Positions 25,738-34,797 are shown, numbered from the stretch's first letter. The stretch is DNA of 60,887 nucleotides from Citreicella sp. C3M06 (GCF_018860705.1 NZ_JAHKQA010000078.1:1-60887), one strand, 5' to 3'. The notes: generated from the sequence alone by a model not told the origin. Made by a program: numbers and translations.

Positions 25738-26693
25738 CGTTGGTTCCTTGGGTCAAGCACGTGACGGACCTGGTCCCCGACAAGGTTGATGGCGACGACG
25801 GTGATCATGAGGAACACTCCGGGATAGATCGACAACCACGTCCGGTCGGTGTGGATGTATTTAAAACCATTGGAAATGAGCGAGCCAAGCGAGGGTTCGG
25901 TCAAGGGCAGTCCCACGCCCAGGAACGACAGCGTTGCTTCCAGCGCGATGGCCGAGGCCACCTGAACCGTGGCCACCACGATCAGCGGCGGCAGCACATT
26001 GGGCAACAGGTGGCGAAACACCACGCGGCGGGCGGGCAGGGGGGTCGACCGGGCGGCCTCGATATAATCCTTGCCGCGTTCGACCGTGGCCGCGCCATGG
26101 GTGGTGCGGGCGAAATAGGCGTATTGCGCCACCACCAGCGCAAGGATGATCTGGCCCACGCCTTGCCCCATCATCGCCACCAGAACCAGCGCGAGAAGGA
26201 TCGCGGGCATCGACAGTTGCAGATCGATGATGCGCATCAGCAGGCTTTCAAGCCGCCCGCCGAAATAGGCCGCGCTCAGCCCGACGCAAATCCCCAGCGC
26301 AAGCGCCAGCACCCCGGCGCTCAGCCCGATGACAAAGGACGTGCGCAGCCCGTAAAAGATCGCCGACAGCATGTCGCGCCCGACATTGTCGGTTCCCAGC
26401 CAATGCGTATAGCCTCCGGCGCCGACCGATCCGGGTTTCAGAAACGCATCCATCCAGTCCAGCGAGGCCATGTCATAGGGGTCCTGCGGCGACACCCAGG
26501 GCGCGCCGAACGAAACCACGGCCAACAGGATGATGACGATCAGCGACACCACCGCCACCGGGGCGCGGCAAAAATCGGACCAGAATGCGCGCAGACGGGC
26601 GGCGCGGGTCTGCACCGGCGCGCCCGATGCGGTGGTCGAGGTCGCGCCATCGGGCGACAGCGTGTCATGGTCGATGGAAACGTCGGGCATCAT
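25734..26693 (-). CDS. peptide-type ABC importer permease (DppC-like)
   Basis: The protein is 319 residues. An N-terminal cytoplasmic tail of about 45 residues precedes the first membrane helix (VSLIVIILLAVVSFG). The OppC_N and BPD_transp_1 domains follow, with about six helices and the EAA-type loop (EAARSTPLPARRVVFRHLLP). LGTDNVGRDMLSAIFYGLRT is typical of DppC. It pairs with the DppB-like subunit whose gene overlaps its start. Confidence 0.92.
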   Translation of the reverse strand: MMPDVSIDHDTLSPDGATSTTASGAPVQTRAARLRAFWSDFCRAPVAVVSLIVIILLAVVSFGAPWVSPQDPYDMASLDWMDAFLKPGSVGAGGYTHWLGTDNVGRDMLSAIFYGLRTSFVIGLSAGVLALALGICVGLSAAYFGGRLESLLMRIIDLQLSMPAILLALVLVAMMGQGVGQIILALVVAQYAYFARTTHGAATVERGKDYIEAARSTPLPARRVVFRHLLPNVLPPLIVVATVQVASAIALEATLSFLGVGLPLTEPSLGSLISNGFKYIHTDRTWLSIYPGVFLMITVVAINLVGDQVRHVLDPRNQR

Positions 26694-27664
26694 GCTCCCC
26701 CTTTCAGACGCACGCGCGGATCAAGCCGTGCATAGACCAGATCGACGGTCAGGTTGATGAGCACGAACAGGATCACCACCATCACCAGGTATGTGACCAT
26801 CACCGGGCGGTCCAATTGCAGGATCGAGTCGATGATCAACTTGCCCACGCCGGGCCATGTGAACACGCTTTCGGTGACGACGGCGAAGGCCAGCGTCGAG
26901 CCCAGTTCAAGGCCGAACACGGTGACGATCGGGATCGAGATGTTGCGCAGCACATGGGAGAACACGATCTGGCGGTCGGTCAGTCCCTGCGCGCGGGCGA
27001 ATTTCACGTAATCGGTTCGCATCGCCTCGACCATGCCGGCGCGGGTCAGGCGGATCATCAGGCCCATCTTGAACAGTGACAGGTTCAGCGCGGGCATGAT
27101 CACATGGCTCCACCCGTCCAGCGTCGCAAGCGAGGTGTCGATGCCAAGCACCGTCCCCAGATCCCCGCGCCCGCCCGAGGGCAATACCCCAAGGTTCACC
27201 GCAAAGGTCATGATCAACAGCATCCCGATCCAGAAGGTCGGCACCGAAAAGCCAAGCACCGACAGCGCCATGATCGCCTTTGCCCCATAGCTGTCGGGGC
27301 GATACCCGGCATACAGCCCCGCCGGAATGCCGATGCCGGTGGCGATCACCACCGACACGAACACCAGTTCCAACGTGGCCGGAAGGCGCGAGAACACAAG
27401 GTCGACGACGGGGATGTTATAGACCATCGACGTGCCCATATCGCCCTGTGCCACGTTGACGAGAAAGGTAAGATATTGCCGCCAGAGCGGTTGATCCAGC
27501 CCGTATTGGGCGATCAGCTTGGCCCGGATTTCCTGCGTGGCGCCGGGGTCGATCAGCACGTCGATCGGGTTGCCAATGGCATAGACGCCGACGAAGACGA
27601 TGATCGACATGGCGAAAACCACGACCACAGCTTGCGCCAGTCTTTGCACGAAATATCCAAGCAT
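26690..27664 (-). CDS. peptide-type ABC importer permease (DppB-like)
   Basis: A 324-residue permease. It begins with a signal-anchor helix (QAVVVVFAMSIIVFVGVYAI), then the periplasmic loop GDMGTSMVYNIPVVDLVFSR and the BPD domain with the EAA loop (KFARAQGLTDRQIVFSHVLR). Length and order fit DppB/OppB. It follows the binding-protein gene after a 114-base gap containing a strong hairpin, and overlaps the DppC gene in ATGA. Confidence 0.92.
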   Translation of the reverse strand: MLGYFVQRLAQAVVVVFAMSIIVFVGVYAIGNPIDVLIDPGATQEIRAKLIAQYGLDQPLWRQYLTFLVNVAQGDMGTSMVYNIPVVDLVFSRLPATLELVFVSVVIATGIGIPAGLYAGYRPDSYGAKAIMALSVLGFSVPTFWIGMLLIMTFAVNLGVLPSGGRGDLGTVLGIDTSLATLDGWSHVIMPALNLSLFKMGLMIRLTRAGMVEAMRTDYVKFARAQGLTDRQIVFSHVLRNISIPIVTVFGLELGSTLAFAVVTESVFTWPGVGKLIIDSILQLDRPVMVTYLVMVVILFVLINLTVDLVYARLDPRVRLKGGA

Positions 27665-27687
27665 GGGGGTCCTTTCGGGCGAAAAGC

Positions 27688-27716
27688 ACCGGCACCCATG
27701 GTGTACGGGTGCCGGT
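27688..27716 (-). terminator. attenuator-like hairpin between binding-protein and permease genes
   Basis: accggcaccc and gggtgccggt form a perfect 10-base-pair stem with a 9-base loop. On the transcribed (minus) strand it is followed by GCUUUUCG, a weak U-rich tail. Such hairpins after binding-protein genes often cause partial termination or protect the upstream mRNA, giving more binding protein than permease. Confidence 0.6.
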
Positions 27717-27778
27717 CAGTCGTGCCGGGCCACAGCAACGGCGGCCCGGCTGGTAGATAGATCAGAGAGACGCCGCGA

Positions 27779-29350
27779 TCATTCGACGGGGGTGATCTCG
27801 TAGGCGCGGGTTTCCTGATCGACGCGCGGGGCAAAGCTCAGCGTGCCGGCCTCGGCTCCCCAAACGGTTTGCAGGATCACCGTGGGGATGAGCGCGCGGT
27901 CTTCCATCGCGATGTACGAGGCATCTTCGTAAAGTGCCTTGCGCTTTTCGGGGTCGAGCGTCTGGGCGCCTTCGTCAAAGACCTTGTCGAATTCCGGGTT
28001 GGAATATTCGCCGCGGTTGAAGTTGCCAAAGCCCTTTTCCGCATCCGCGGTGCGCACCATCGCGCCATAGGTATAGGCGGCCTCACCGGTGAGCGTGCCC
28101 CAAGCCGACATTGACATGGAATATTCCTGCCGTGCGGCGGCGGGGAAGAACACGGTGCCGTTCAGCGCCTGTGCGTTGACCTTGAGGCCAAGCCGCGACC
28201 ACATCTGCGCCAGTGCCTCGCACACCACGGCATCGCCGGGCACGCGGTTGTTGGTGCAGGTGAGATCGATTTCGAACCCGTCGGGATAGCCCGCCTCGGC
28301 CAGCAGGGCCTTGGCCTGTTCGATGTCGTATTCCTTGGTGCCGATCTTGTCGGTGTAGCCGAAGAAGCCTTCGGGCATCAGCTGGTTGGCGGGGGTGCCC
28401 AGTCCTTCAAGCACCACGTTCACAAGGATGTCGCGGTTGATGGCAAGGTCCAGTGCCTTGCGCACGCGCAGATCCTGAAGCGGGTTTTCGTCGATCTCGA
28501 CCCCGTTGACCTTCACCTTCTGGGGCAGCTCATCCTCGAAGCTGGGCTGCACGTTCAGGATATAGATCGAATCCGAGATGAAGGTTTCCAGATCGCTGTC
28601 GTTCTTCATTGCGAGGAAATCCGAGGCGGGGACATAGTTGATCAGGTCCACCTCACCCGAGCGCAGCGCGGCAACGCGGGCAGCATCATCGGGAATTTCC
28701 TTGCGGATGACCTTGTCCCAGGCCACGTCGCCGCCCCACCAGCCATCGAATTTCTCGACCACCAGATCGCCCTTGGGCTCCCAGCTGACAAAGGTGAACG
28801 GGCCGGTGCCGATGGCCTTTTCGCCGGAATTGAATTCCTCGTTTCCAGCCTCCATCCCGGTTTCGGACGGCACCACGAACAGGCGGGTGAAATCATTGGG
28901 CAGCGCGGGGGCGATGCCCTTGGTCTTGACGCGCAAGGTGTAGTCATCGACCACTTCGACGCTATCGACGTATTTGGTATAAAGGGTCATCGGCATCGGG
29001 CCGGTGACGACGGGGATACGGTCGATCGAGAACTTGACGTCCTCGGCGGTGAAGTCGGTACCATCGTGGAACTTCACACCCTCGCGCAGCTTGAATTCCC
29101 ACGTGGTGTCGTCGATCGGCTCCCAGGACACGGCAAGGCCGGGTTTGAGCTGGAGCTTGTCATCCACATCGACCAGCGTGTCGTAGATGTGGCGCAGTGC
29201 TTCGGCCTGGCTGCCAAGGGTCGACCAATGCGGGTCGATGGAATCGGGCCCGGCGCGCAGGCCGATGGTCAGATCTGCGGCAGCAAGAGGGGTGGCGGCG
29301 AGCAGCGCAAGGGCGGCAGTGGCACAGCGCAGTCGTTGCATGGTCATCAT
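27779..29350 (-). CDS. family 5 solute-binding protein (peptide/opine-type importer)
   Basis: The product is 523 residues with a Sec signal (LRCATAALALLAATPLAAA), giving a mature start near ADLTIGLRAGPD. The SBP_bac_5 features include DPHWSTLGSQAEALRHIYDT, FKLREGVKFHDGTDFTAEDV, NRDILVNVVLEGLGTPANQL and GYPDGFEIDLTC. It is periplasmic and hands ligand to the permeases. The start could be any of three nearby ATG codons (29350, 29347, 29341). First gene of the minus-strand operon, divergent from the GntR-family regulator. The ligand is probably the substrate of the enzyme cluster to the right: peptide-like, ureide or cyclic amide. Confidence 0.92.
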   Translation of the reverse strand: MMTMQRLRCATAALALLAATPLAAADLTIGLRAGPDSIDPHWSTLGSQAEALRHIYDTLVDVDDKLQLKPGLAVSWEPIDDTTWEFKLREGVKFHDGTDFTAEDVKFSIDRIPVVTGPMPMTLYTKYVDSVEVVDDYTLRVKTKGIAPALPNDFTRLFVVPSETGMEAGNEEFNSGEKAIGTGPFTFVSWEPKGDLVVEKFDGWWGGDVAWDKVIRKEIPDDAARVAALRSGEVDLINYVPASDFLAMKNDSDLETFISDSIYILNVQPSFEDELPQKVKVNGVEIDENPLQDLRVRKALDLAINRDILVNVVLEGLGTPANQLMPEGFFGYTDKIGTKEYDIEQAKALLAEAGYPDGFEIDLTCTNNRVPGDAVVCEALAQMWSRLGLKVNAQALNGTVFFPAAARQEYSMSMSAWGTLTGEAAYTYGAMVRTADAEKGFGNFNRGEYSNPEFDKVFDEGAQTLDPEKRKALYEDASYIAMEDRALIPTVILQTVWGAEAGTLSFAPRVDQETRAYEITPVE

Positions 29351-29362
29351 GGATGGTTCCCT

Positions 29363-29534
29363 GTGTTATATTATGGTGAAACACTAAGGTGGGTTTTTTT
29401 CGATGGTCAAGAGTGTTATGTAACACATCGACGTAACGGGCGGCAGATTAGCTTATTAAATTAGCATTTGATCAGAAAATTTCCGCTTGGCAGGGCGTGA
29501 TATTTGAGCAAGTGTTACAGTATGAATGGTACAC
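29363..29534. promoter_or_regulatory. divergent promoter with repeated GTGTTA/TAACAC operator candidates
   Basis: A perfect palindrome gtgtta-tg-taacac lies at 29413-29426. Related half-sites are GTGTTA at 29363-29368 with GAAACAC at 29378-29384, and GTGTTA at 29512-29517 with GTACAC at 29529-29534. Symmetric sites of this kind suit a GntR-type dimer; the regulator gene begins at the edge of this region. Confidence 0.6.
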
Positions 29535-30523
29535 AGTTGCAAATGGAACAGGCGATCGACCGGATTGCCAAGGCGATCGACCGGACCAGTTCGGTGTCGG
29601 TTTCCACGCAATTGCGGGGGGGCATCGAATTCGGCATCGCCAGCGGCGAATTGCCTGCGCGCGCGCGGTTGCCGTCGGTGCGCGACATGGCAAAGCGGTG
29701 CGGCTTGTCCCCCGTGACGGTCAGCGGCGTCTATGCCGCGCTTCAGGAAGCAGGGCATATCGAGGCGCGCATTGGCTCGGGCACGTTCGTGAGCGGCAAT
29801 GCCCCGGCGCAGGTGGGGCGCGAGCATCTGCGTCTGTTGGATCGCAAGATCGCTGAACTTGTGCGGTTGGGGCGCGACTGCGGCATCGGCCCGGCCGAAC
29901 TTGCCATGCGGCTGACCATGACCCGAACCGACAGCTCCGCGCCGATGTGCTTGTTGCTTGCGGGCAATTTCCACGATGCGACCGAAGCCTATGCCGAGGC
30001 GATCCGCCCAGCCCTGACACAGGGCGATACCCTGCGTGCCATGACGCTGAGCGAGATCGAGCAGGCGCCCCCCGAAGGCATCGACCTGATCATTGCCCCG
30101 CGCACCCTGCGCACGCAGGTACAAGCGCTGTTTCCCGGGCTGCCGGTTCTCGACCTTATGCTGATCCCGAACGAGGCGACGAGGGTCGCGCTGGCCTCGA
30201 TCCCGACCGAGGCGCGGGTGGTCGGCTATACCTATTTCCCCGGTTTCCTTGCGATCATGAAGGCGGGGATTTTGCGATTTGCGCCGCATATCTCGGATCT
30301 GGCGATGGTGGTGCGGGGGGATGCGGAGACCGATGCCACGCTGGCGGCGGCGGATGTGCTGATCTATGCGACCGGGGCGGAATATCTGCTGGATTCGCTG
30401 CACGCGGGGCAGATCGCCTTTGAATACCGTCACACGCCCGACAACCAATCCCTGCGCCGCGATCTATTGCCGGCCATCGAGGCCGCGCGTCTGGCTTTGC
30501 ACGAAAAGGACACCGCATCATGA
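29522..30523 (+). CDS. GntR-family regulator of the importer/enzyme locus
   Basis: About 333 residues. The N-terminal winged helix (GIASGELPARARLPSVRDMA, CGLSPVTVSGVYAALQEAGH, GSGTFVSG) is clearly GntR. The C-terminal 220 residues form an effector domain that looks like an alpha/beta sensor (LLLAGNFHDATEAYAEAI, DLIIAPRTLR, VVGYTYFPGF) and not FCD, UTRA or aminotransferase. I prefer ATG 29522; TTG 29504 and ATG 29543 are alternatives. The stop overlaps the next gene in ATGA, so regulator and enzymes are one transcript, and the importer is divergent. It likely responds to the imported compound. Confidence 0.85.
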   Translation: MNGTQLQMEQAIDRIAKAIDRTSSVSVSTQLRGGIEFGIASGELPARARLPSVRDMAKRCGLSPVTVSGVYAALQEAGHIEARIGSGTFVSGNAPAQVGREHLRLLDRKIAELVRLGRDCGIGPAELAMRLTMTRTDSSAPMCLLLAGNFHDATEAYAEAIRPALTQGDTLRAMTLSEIEQAPPEGIDLIIAPRTLRTQVQALFPGLPVLDLMLIPNEATRVALASIPTEARVVGYTYFPGFLAIMKAGILRFAPHISDLAMVVRGDAETDATLAAADVLIYATGAEYLLDSLHAGQIAFEYRHTPDNQSLRRDLLPAIEAARLALHEKDTAS

Positions 30524-31221
30524 AGATTTCCGACTCCAACTGGTTTGAGGTGGAACGTTACCTTGAAACCGATGATCGCTGCGTGCTGCCGCTGGGCTCG
30601 ACCGAACAGCACGCCTATCTGTCGCTGTCGGTGGATTCGATTTTGTCGGAAAAGGTCGCGGCGGATGCGGCCGAACCGCTGGGTGTGCCGGTGTTCCCGG
30701 CGGTGGCCTATGGGTTGACGCCCTATTTCATGGGCTTTCCGGGCAGCGTGTCGTTGCGGCTGACCACCTATGCGGCGTTGCTGCGCGACATTCTGGATTC
30801 GCTTTACAAAACCGGGTTTCGCCGGGTGCTGATCGTCAACGGTCACGGCGGCAACAGCCCGGTGCAGCCCGTGACGATGGAATGGATGGAAGCGAGCCCC
30901 GGTGCGCGCTGCCGCTTTCACGACTGGTGGCGCGCGCCGAAGACATGGGCCTGCGTGCAGGATATCGACCCGGTGGCGAGCCATGCCAGCTGGATGGAAA
31001 ATTTCCCGTGGACGCGCCTTCCGGGTCGGCAAATGCCCGAGGAACAAAAACCCTTTGTGCCGTTTGATCGGCTGCGCGACCGCGATGCCGCCGGGGTGCG
31101 GGCGCTGATCGGCGATGGCAATTACGGCGGGGTCTATCAAAAGCCTGATGCGGATACGGATCGGCTGTGGTCCGTCGCGGTCGAGGAAACCCGGGCGTTG
31201 CTGGAGGGCGATTGGGCATGA
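30520..31221 (+). CDS. creatininase-family amidohydrolase
   Basis: A 233-residue enzyme. The metal-binding motifs are LGSTEQHAYLSLSVDS (Glu, His, Asp) and VNGHGGNSPVQ (His), with a late acidic segment GDGNYGGVYQKP. Creatininase-family enzymes open cyclic amides (creatinine) or cleave related amide bonds, and also include MftE-type peptidases and FAPy deformylase. The usual HLPLGTD is replaced by YLSLSVD, so it is not a standard creatininase. It is coupled by four-base overlaps to the regulator and to the next oxidoreductase. Cytoplasmic. Confidence 0.85.
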   Translation: MKISDSNWFEVERYLETDDRCVLPLGSTEQHAYLSLSVDSILSEKVAADAAEPLGVPVFPAVAYGLTPYFMGFPGSVSLRLTTYAALLRDILDSLYKTGFRRVLIVNGHGGNSPVQPVTMEWMEASPGARCRFHDWWRAPKTWACVQDIDPVASHASWMENFPWTRLPGRQMPEEQKPFVPFDRLRDRDAAGVRALIGDGNYGGVYQKPDADTDRLWSVAVEETRALLEGDWA

Positions 31222-32228
31222 CGACGCTGATCTGGGGGGCAGGGGCCATCGGCGGCGTGATCGGGGCTTATCTGGCGCGGGCTGGCCATGCGGTCCACAT
31301 GGTGGATATCGAGGCCGATCACGTCGCGGCCATGCGCAACACCGGGCTGCACATCGAAGGCCCGGTCGAGACATTCACCCAGGTTTTGCCCGCTTCAACC
31401 CCGGAGGAGATGAGCGGCACGTTCGATTGCATCATCCTTGCGGTCAAGGCGCATCACACCGAACAGGCGCTGGACCAGCTCTTGCCGCATCTGGCACCGG
31501 GCGGCTACGTGGTGTCAGCGCAGAACGGGCTTAACGAACGGGTTATCGCCGAGCGCATCGGGGCCGAGCGCACCGTGGGCTGTTTCGTGAACTTTGGCGC
31601 GGATTGGATCGCGCCGGGGCGCATCCTTTACGGCAATCGCGCCGCCGTTGCGGTGGGCGAGCTGGACGAGACGATCACGGATCGTGCGCGTGAGGTCCAT
31701 GGGCTTTTGTCCATCGTCGAACCTGACGCGGTGCTGACCGGCAACATCTGGGGCTATTTGTGGGGCAAGATGGGCTATGGCGCGCTGTTGTTCTGTACCG
31801 CGCTGACGCCTGACAGCATGTCCGACGCCATGGCACGCCCCGAACATCGCCTGGTTTACGAAGCACTTGGGCATGAGATCATGACCCTCGCCGCGTCGCA
31901 GGGCGCGCGCCCGATCGGGTTCAACGGGTTTGATCCGGCGGCGTTTCTGGCGCGCGACGCGGCGGGTATGACCCGCGCGATGGATGTGATGATTGCGCAT
32001 AATCGCAAGACCGCCAAAACCCATTCCGGCATCTGGCGCGATCTGGCGGTGCGCAAACGCAAGACCGAGGTCGACGCGCAGATGGGCATCATGGTCTCCC
32101 TCGCCGCAAAGCAAGGCCTGTCCATGCCGGTGCTGGCGGGGATGATCGATCTGATCCACGAGATCGAGGCGGGGCGTTGCGTTCAATCCGCCGAACTGGT
32201 CGATAGGTTGGTACCGCTATGCGCATAG
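31218..32228 (+). CDS. ketopantoate-reductase-family (PanE/ApbA) oxidoreductase
   Basis: A 336-residue protein with the NAD(P) motif LIWGAGAIGGVIGAYLARAG, then DCIILAVKAHHTEQAL, SAQNGLNERVIAERIG, and the C-terminal ApbA_C domain with the Lys of NIWGYLWGKMGYGALLF. PanE-family proteins reduce 2-keto or oxidise 2-hydroxy acids. Given the company it keeps, a catabolic hydroxy- or ketoacid step is likelier than pantothenate synthesis. The start is ATG 31218, overlapping the creatininase stop; the end overlaps the SDR by 10 bases. Confidence 0.87.
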   Translation: MTTLIWGAGAIGGVIGAYLARAGHAVHMVDIEADHVAAMRNTGLHIEGPVETFTQVLPASTPEEMSGTFDCIILAVKAHHTEQALDQLLPHLAPGGYVVSAQNGLNERVIAERIGAERTVGCFVNFGADWIAPGRILYGNRAAVAVGELDETITDRAREVHGLLSIVEPDAVLTGNIWGYLWGKMGYGALLFCTALTPDSMSDAMARPEHRLVYEALGHEIMTLAASQGARPIGFNGFDPAAFLARDAAGMTRAMDVMIAHNRKTAKTHSGIWRDLAVRKRKTEVDAQMGIMVSLAAKQGLSMPVLAGMIDLIHEIEAGRCVQSAELVDRLVPLCA

Positions 32229-32965
32229 ATCTGTCGGGGCAGGTGTTCGCCGTCACCGGGGCGGCGCAGGGGATCGGGGCGGCGATTTGCCGCCAGCTGG
32301 TCGCATCGGGCGCGCGGGTTGCGGCGCTCGACATCGACGGCGGCGGCATGGCTGGGTTGGACGGCATGTCGCATCACGTGGCCGACCTTGGCTCCCGCGA
32401 CGGCGCCCATGCGGCGCTGGTCGAGGTTGCGGCGCAATACGGTCATATCGACGGGCTGGTCTGTTCGGCGGGGGGGGTGCGCGGACAGGTGGGCCGCCCG
32501 ATCGACGAGATCACCGACCCCGATTGGCACGCGATCTTCGCCGCCAATGTCGATGCGGCCATGTGGTGCGCGCAGGCGGTCGCGCCGGGGATGAAGGCGC
32601 GCGGGGCAGGGCGCATCGTCACCATCACTTCGGGGGCGGGGCTACGCCCGTCGCTCACCGGGATACAGGCCTATGCGGCCGCCAAACACGCATTGGTCGG
32701 GCTGACACGTCAATTGGCGCTCGAACTTGGGCCAGAGGGGATCACGGTGAATTCCGTCGCTCCCGGGTTCGTCTTGTCCAACCCGTCGACGGAAAAACAA
32801 TGGGCCGCCTTTGGCCCCGAGAAACAGCAACACGTCCTGAACGGCATCCACGCCCGCCGTCTGGGCAAACCCGACGACATCGCCACGGCGGTCTGCTTCC
32901 TTGTCTCCGCGCAGGCAGGTTGGATCAGCGGGCAGGTGCTGTCGGTTGATGGAGGACACGCATGA
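32219..32965 (+). CDS. short-chain dehydrogenase/reductase
   Basis: A 248-residue classical SDR. Cofactor motif TGAAQGIGAAICRQL, with Asp after beta-2 (ALDIDGGGM) suggesting NAD(H); the SAGG motif; catalytic Ser in ITSGAG, then Tyr and Lys in YAAAKHALV; C-terminus SGQVLSVDGGHA. It overlaps both flanking genes. Probably oxidises an alcohol intermediate of the pathway fed by the importer. Confidence 0.9.
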   Translation: MRIDLSGQVFAVTGAAQGIGAAICRQLVASGARVAALDIDGGGMAGLDGMSHHVADLGSRDGAHAALVEVAAQYGHIDGLVCSAGGVRGQVGRPIDEITDPDWHAIFAANVDAAMWCAQAVAPGMKARGAGRIVTITSGAGLRPSLTGIQAYAAAKHALVGLTRQLALELGPEGITVNSVAPGFVLSNPSTEKQWAAFGPEKQQHVLNGIHARRLGKPDDIATAVCFLVSAQAGWISGQVLSVDGGHA

Positions 32966-33858
32966 CCCAACACCCCTGGCAATGGGATGAACCCACCTGG
33001 CGCACCATGGTCGGCGCCGTACGCGCGGGGCGATCGCTCAAACCCGACCGTTGGCCGGGAGGCGCGCGCTGCGCCGTGGCACTCAGTTTCGACAGCGATC
33101 ATGAAACCAGCGAATTGCGCGATGGCGGCGAGTCTGTCGCGCGGCTTAGCTGGGGGGAATACGGCTCGCGCCAAGGCATCCCGCGCATTCGCCGCGTTCT
33201 GGATCGGCACGGGGCCAAGGCGAGCTTTTTTGTGCCCGCCGTGTCGGCGTTGTTGCATCCCGAGGAACAGGCGTCGCTTGCTGCCGAGGGCCATGAAATC
33301 GGCCTGCACGGGTGGATTCACGAACGCAATACCGAACTTCCCGGCGACGCGGAGCGCGACCTGATGCTGCGCTCGGCCGATGCGCTGGAACGGATCACCG
33401 GCCAGCGCCCGGTGGGGATGCGCACGCCGTCGTGGGATTATTCCGCCGCCACGCTTGGCATCGCGCGCGAGATGGAACTGATCTATGACAGCTCGCTTTT
33501 CGCCGATAACGACCCCTATGAGATCGTACAGGACGGCGAGGACACCGGCATCGTCGAGCTTCCCGTGGAATGGATCCGCGACGACGCGCCCTATTTCATG
33601 ATGAACCGCTTCGGGGCGCAGCGGCCCTATACCCCGCCAGAGGCCGTGCTGGATATCTTTCGCCGCGAATTCGACGGGGCCTATGCCGAGGGTGGGCTGT
33701 TCCTGCTGACCATGCATCCGCATATCACCGGCTATCGCTCGCGGATCTTCATCCTCGAGGAATTGCTGGATCATATCACATCCCAGGGCGATTGCTGGGT
33801 CGCCACCCATGCGGACATCGCCCGTTATTGCGCCGAACAGGCCGGGCTGAAAGGCTAG
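32962..33858 (+). CDS. polysaccharide-deacetylase-fold hydrolase (PuuE/cyclic imidase-like)
   Basis: A 298-residue NodB-homology protein. Metal and catalytic motifs: ALSFDSDHET (Asp, Asp, His), EIGLHGWIHERN (His-x3-His), GMRTPSWDYS and LLTMHPHITGY. The size and DxDHE-type first motif fit the PuuE (metal-independent allantoinase) and cyclic imide hydrolase branch better than chitin or peptidoglycan deacetylases, and there is no signal peptide. A ring-opening amidohydrolase is the likely role. It overlaps the SDR in ATGA and precedes the isoaspartyl peptidase by 3 bases. Confidence 0.85.
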   Translation: MTQHPWQWDEPTWRTMVGAVRAGRSLKPDRWPGGARCAVALSFDSDHETSELRDGGESVARLSWGEYGSRQGIPRIRRVLDRHGAKASFFVPAVSALLHPEEQASLAAEGHEIGLHGWIHERNTELPGDAERDLMLRSADALERITGQRPVGMRTPSWDYSAATLGIAREMELIYDSSLFADNDPYEIVQDGEDTGIVELPVEWIRDDAPYFMMNRFGAQRPYTPPEAVLDIFRREFDGAYAEGGLFLLTMHPHITGYRSRIFILEELLDHITSQGDCWVATHADIARYCAEQAGLKG

Positions 33859-33861
33859 AAC

Positions 33862-34797
33862 ATGACCAACCAACCCTATGCGCTTGCCATTCACGGCGGG
33901 GCCGGCACCATCCTGAAATCTACCATGACCCCCGAACGCGAGGCCGCCTACAAGGCCGGTTTGCACGCCGCATTGAAGGCAGGCGAGGACGTGTTGCGCG
34001 CGGGCGGCTCGGCGGTGGATGCAGTGACCGCCTCGGTTTGCGCGCTCGAGGATGAGCCGCTGTTCAACGCCGGGCGTGGTGCGGTGTTCACCACCGCCGG
34101 GCGCCAAGAGATGGACGCCAGCATCATGGACGGGCGCGACCGCTCCACCGGGGCGGTGGCGGGCGTCTTCGGCCCCAAGAACCCGGTGCTTCTGGCCCGG
34201 CTGGTGATGGAAACCACGCCGCATGTGTGCATGATCGGCGATCATGTGCTGGAGCTGGGGCGCAAGGCGGGGCTGGAATTCCCCGAGGCCGACTATTTCT
34301 TTACCCAGGCGCGGTGGGATGCCTTGCAGGATACGCTCGCGATGCAGGCCAAAGGCGAGGATGACGATGATCCCGCCCGCCGTCACGGCACCGTGGGCGC
34401 GGTGGCCTGTGACCGGCAGGGCAATGTTGCGGCGGCGACCTCGACCGGGGGGTGGACCGGCAAGATGCCCGGGCGCGTTGGTGACACCCCCATGCCGGGG
34501 GCAGGGAACTTCGCAGAAAACGCCACCTGTGCGGTGTCGGGGACGGGGCATGGCGAGGTGTTCATCCGCTACACCGCCGGGGCCGAGATCGCCGCGCGCA
34601 TGCGCCACCGGGGTGAAAGCGTGATCGACGCCGCGCGCCACGTGGTGATGCAGGACCTGGGTCAGAATGACGGCTCGGGGGGGGTGATCGCGGTTGATGC
34701 TAAGGGGGTGCTGACGTTGCCGTTCAATTCCGAAGGGATGTATCGCGGATGGGTGCAAGAAGGCACCGCGCCCGAGGTCGCGATCTACGATGAGTGA
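33862..34797 (+). CDS. isoaspartyl peptidase/L-asparaginase family (Ntn hydrolase)
   Basis: A 311-residue type 2 asparaginase. The nucleophile is Thr177 in RRHGTVGAVACD, where autocleavage would give alpha and beta chains of about 176 and 135 residues. Other family marks are IHGGAGTI, NAGRGAVFTTAGRQEMDASI, GGWTGKMPGRVGDTPMPGAG and SGTGHGEVFIR. Enzymes of this type hydrolyse beta-aspartyl peptides, asparagine and similar amides. Last gene of the operon. Together with an importer and ring-opening hydrolases it suggests catabolism of an aspartimide, beta-aspartyl or similar amide. Confidence 0.92.
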   Translation: MTNQPYALAIHGGAGTILKSTMTPEREAAYKAGLHAALKAGEDVLRAGGSAVDAVTASVCALEDEPLFNAGRGAVFTTAGRQEMDASIMDGRDRSTGAVAGVFGPKNPVLLARLVMETTPHVCMIGDHVLELGRKAGLEFPEADYFFTQARWDALQDTLAMQAKGEDDDDPARRHGTVGAVACDRQGNVAAATSTGGWTGKMPGRVGDTPMPGAGNFAENATCAVSGTGHGEVFIRYTAGAEIAARMRHRGESVIDAARHVVMQDLGQNDGSGGVIAVDAKGVLTLPFNSEGMYRGWVQEGTAPEVAIYDE

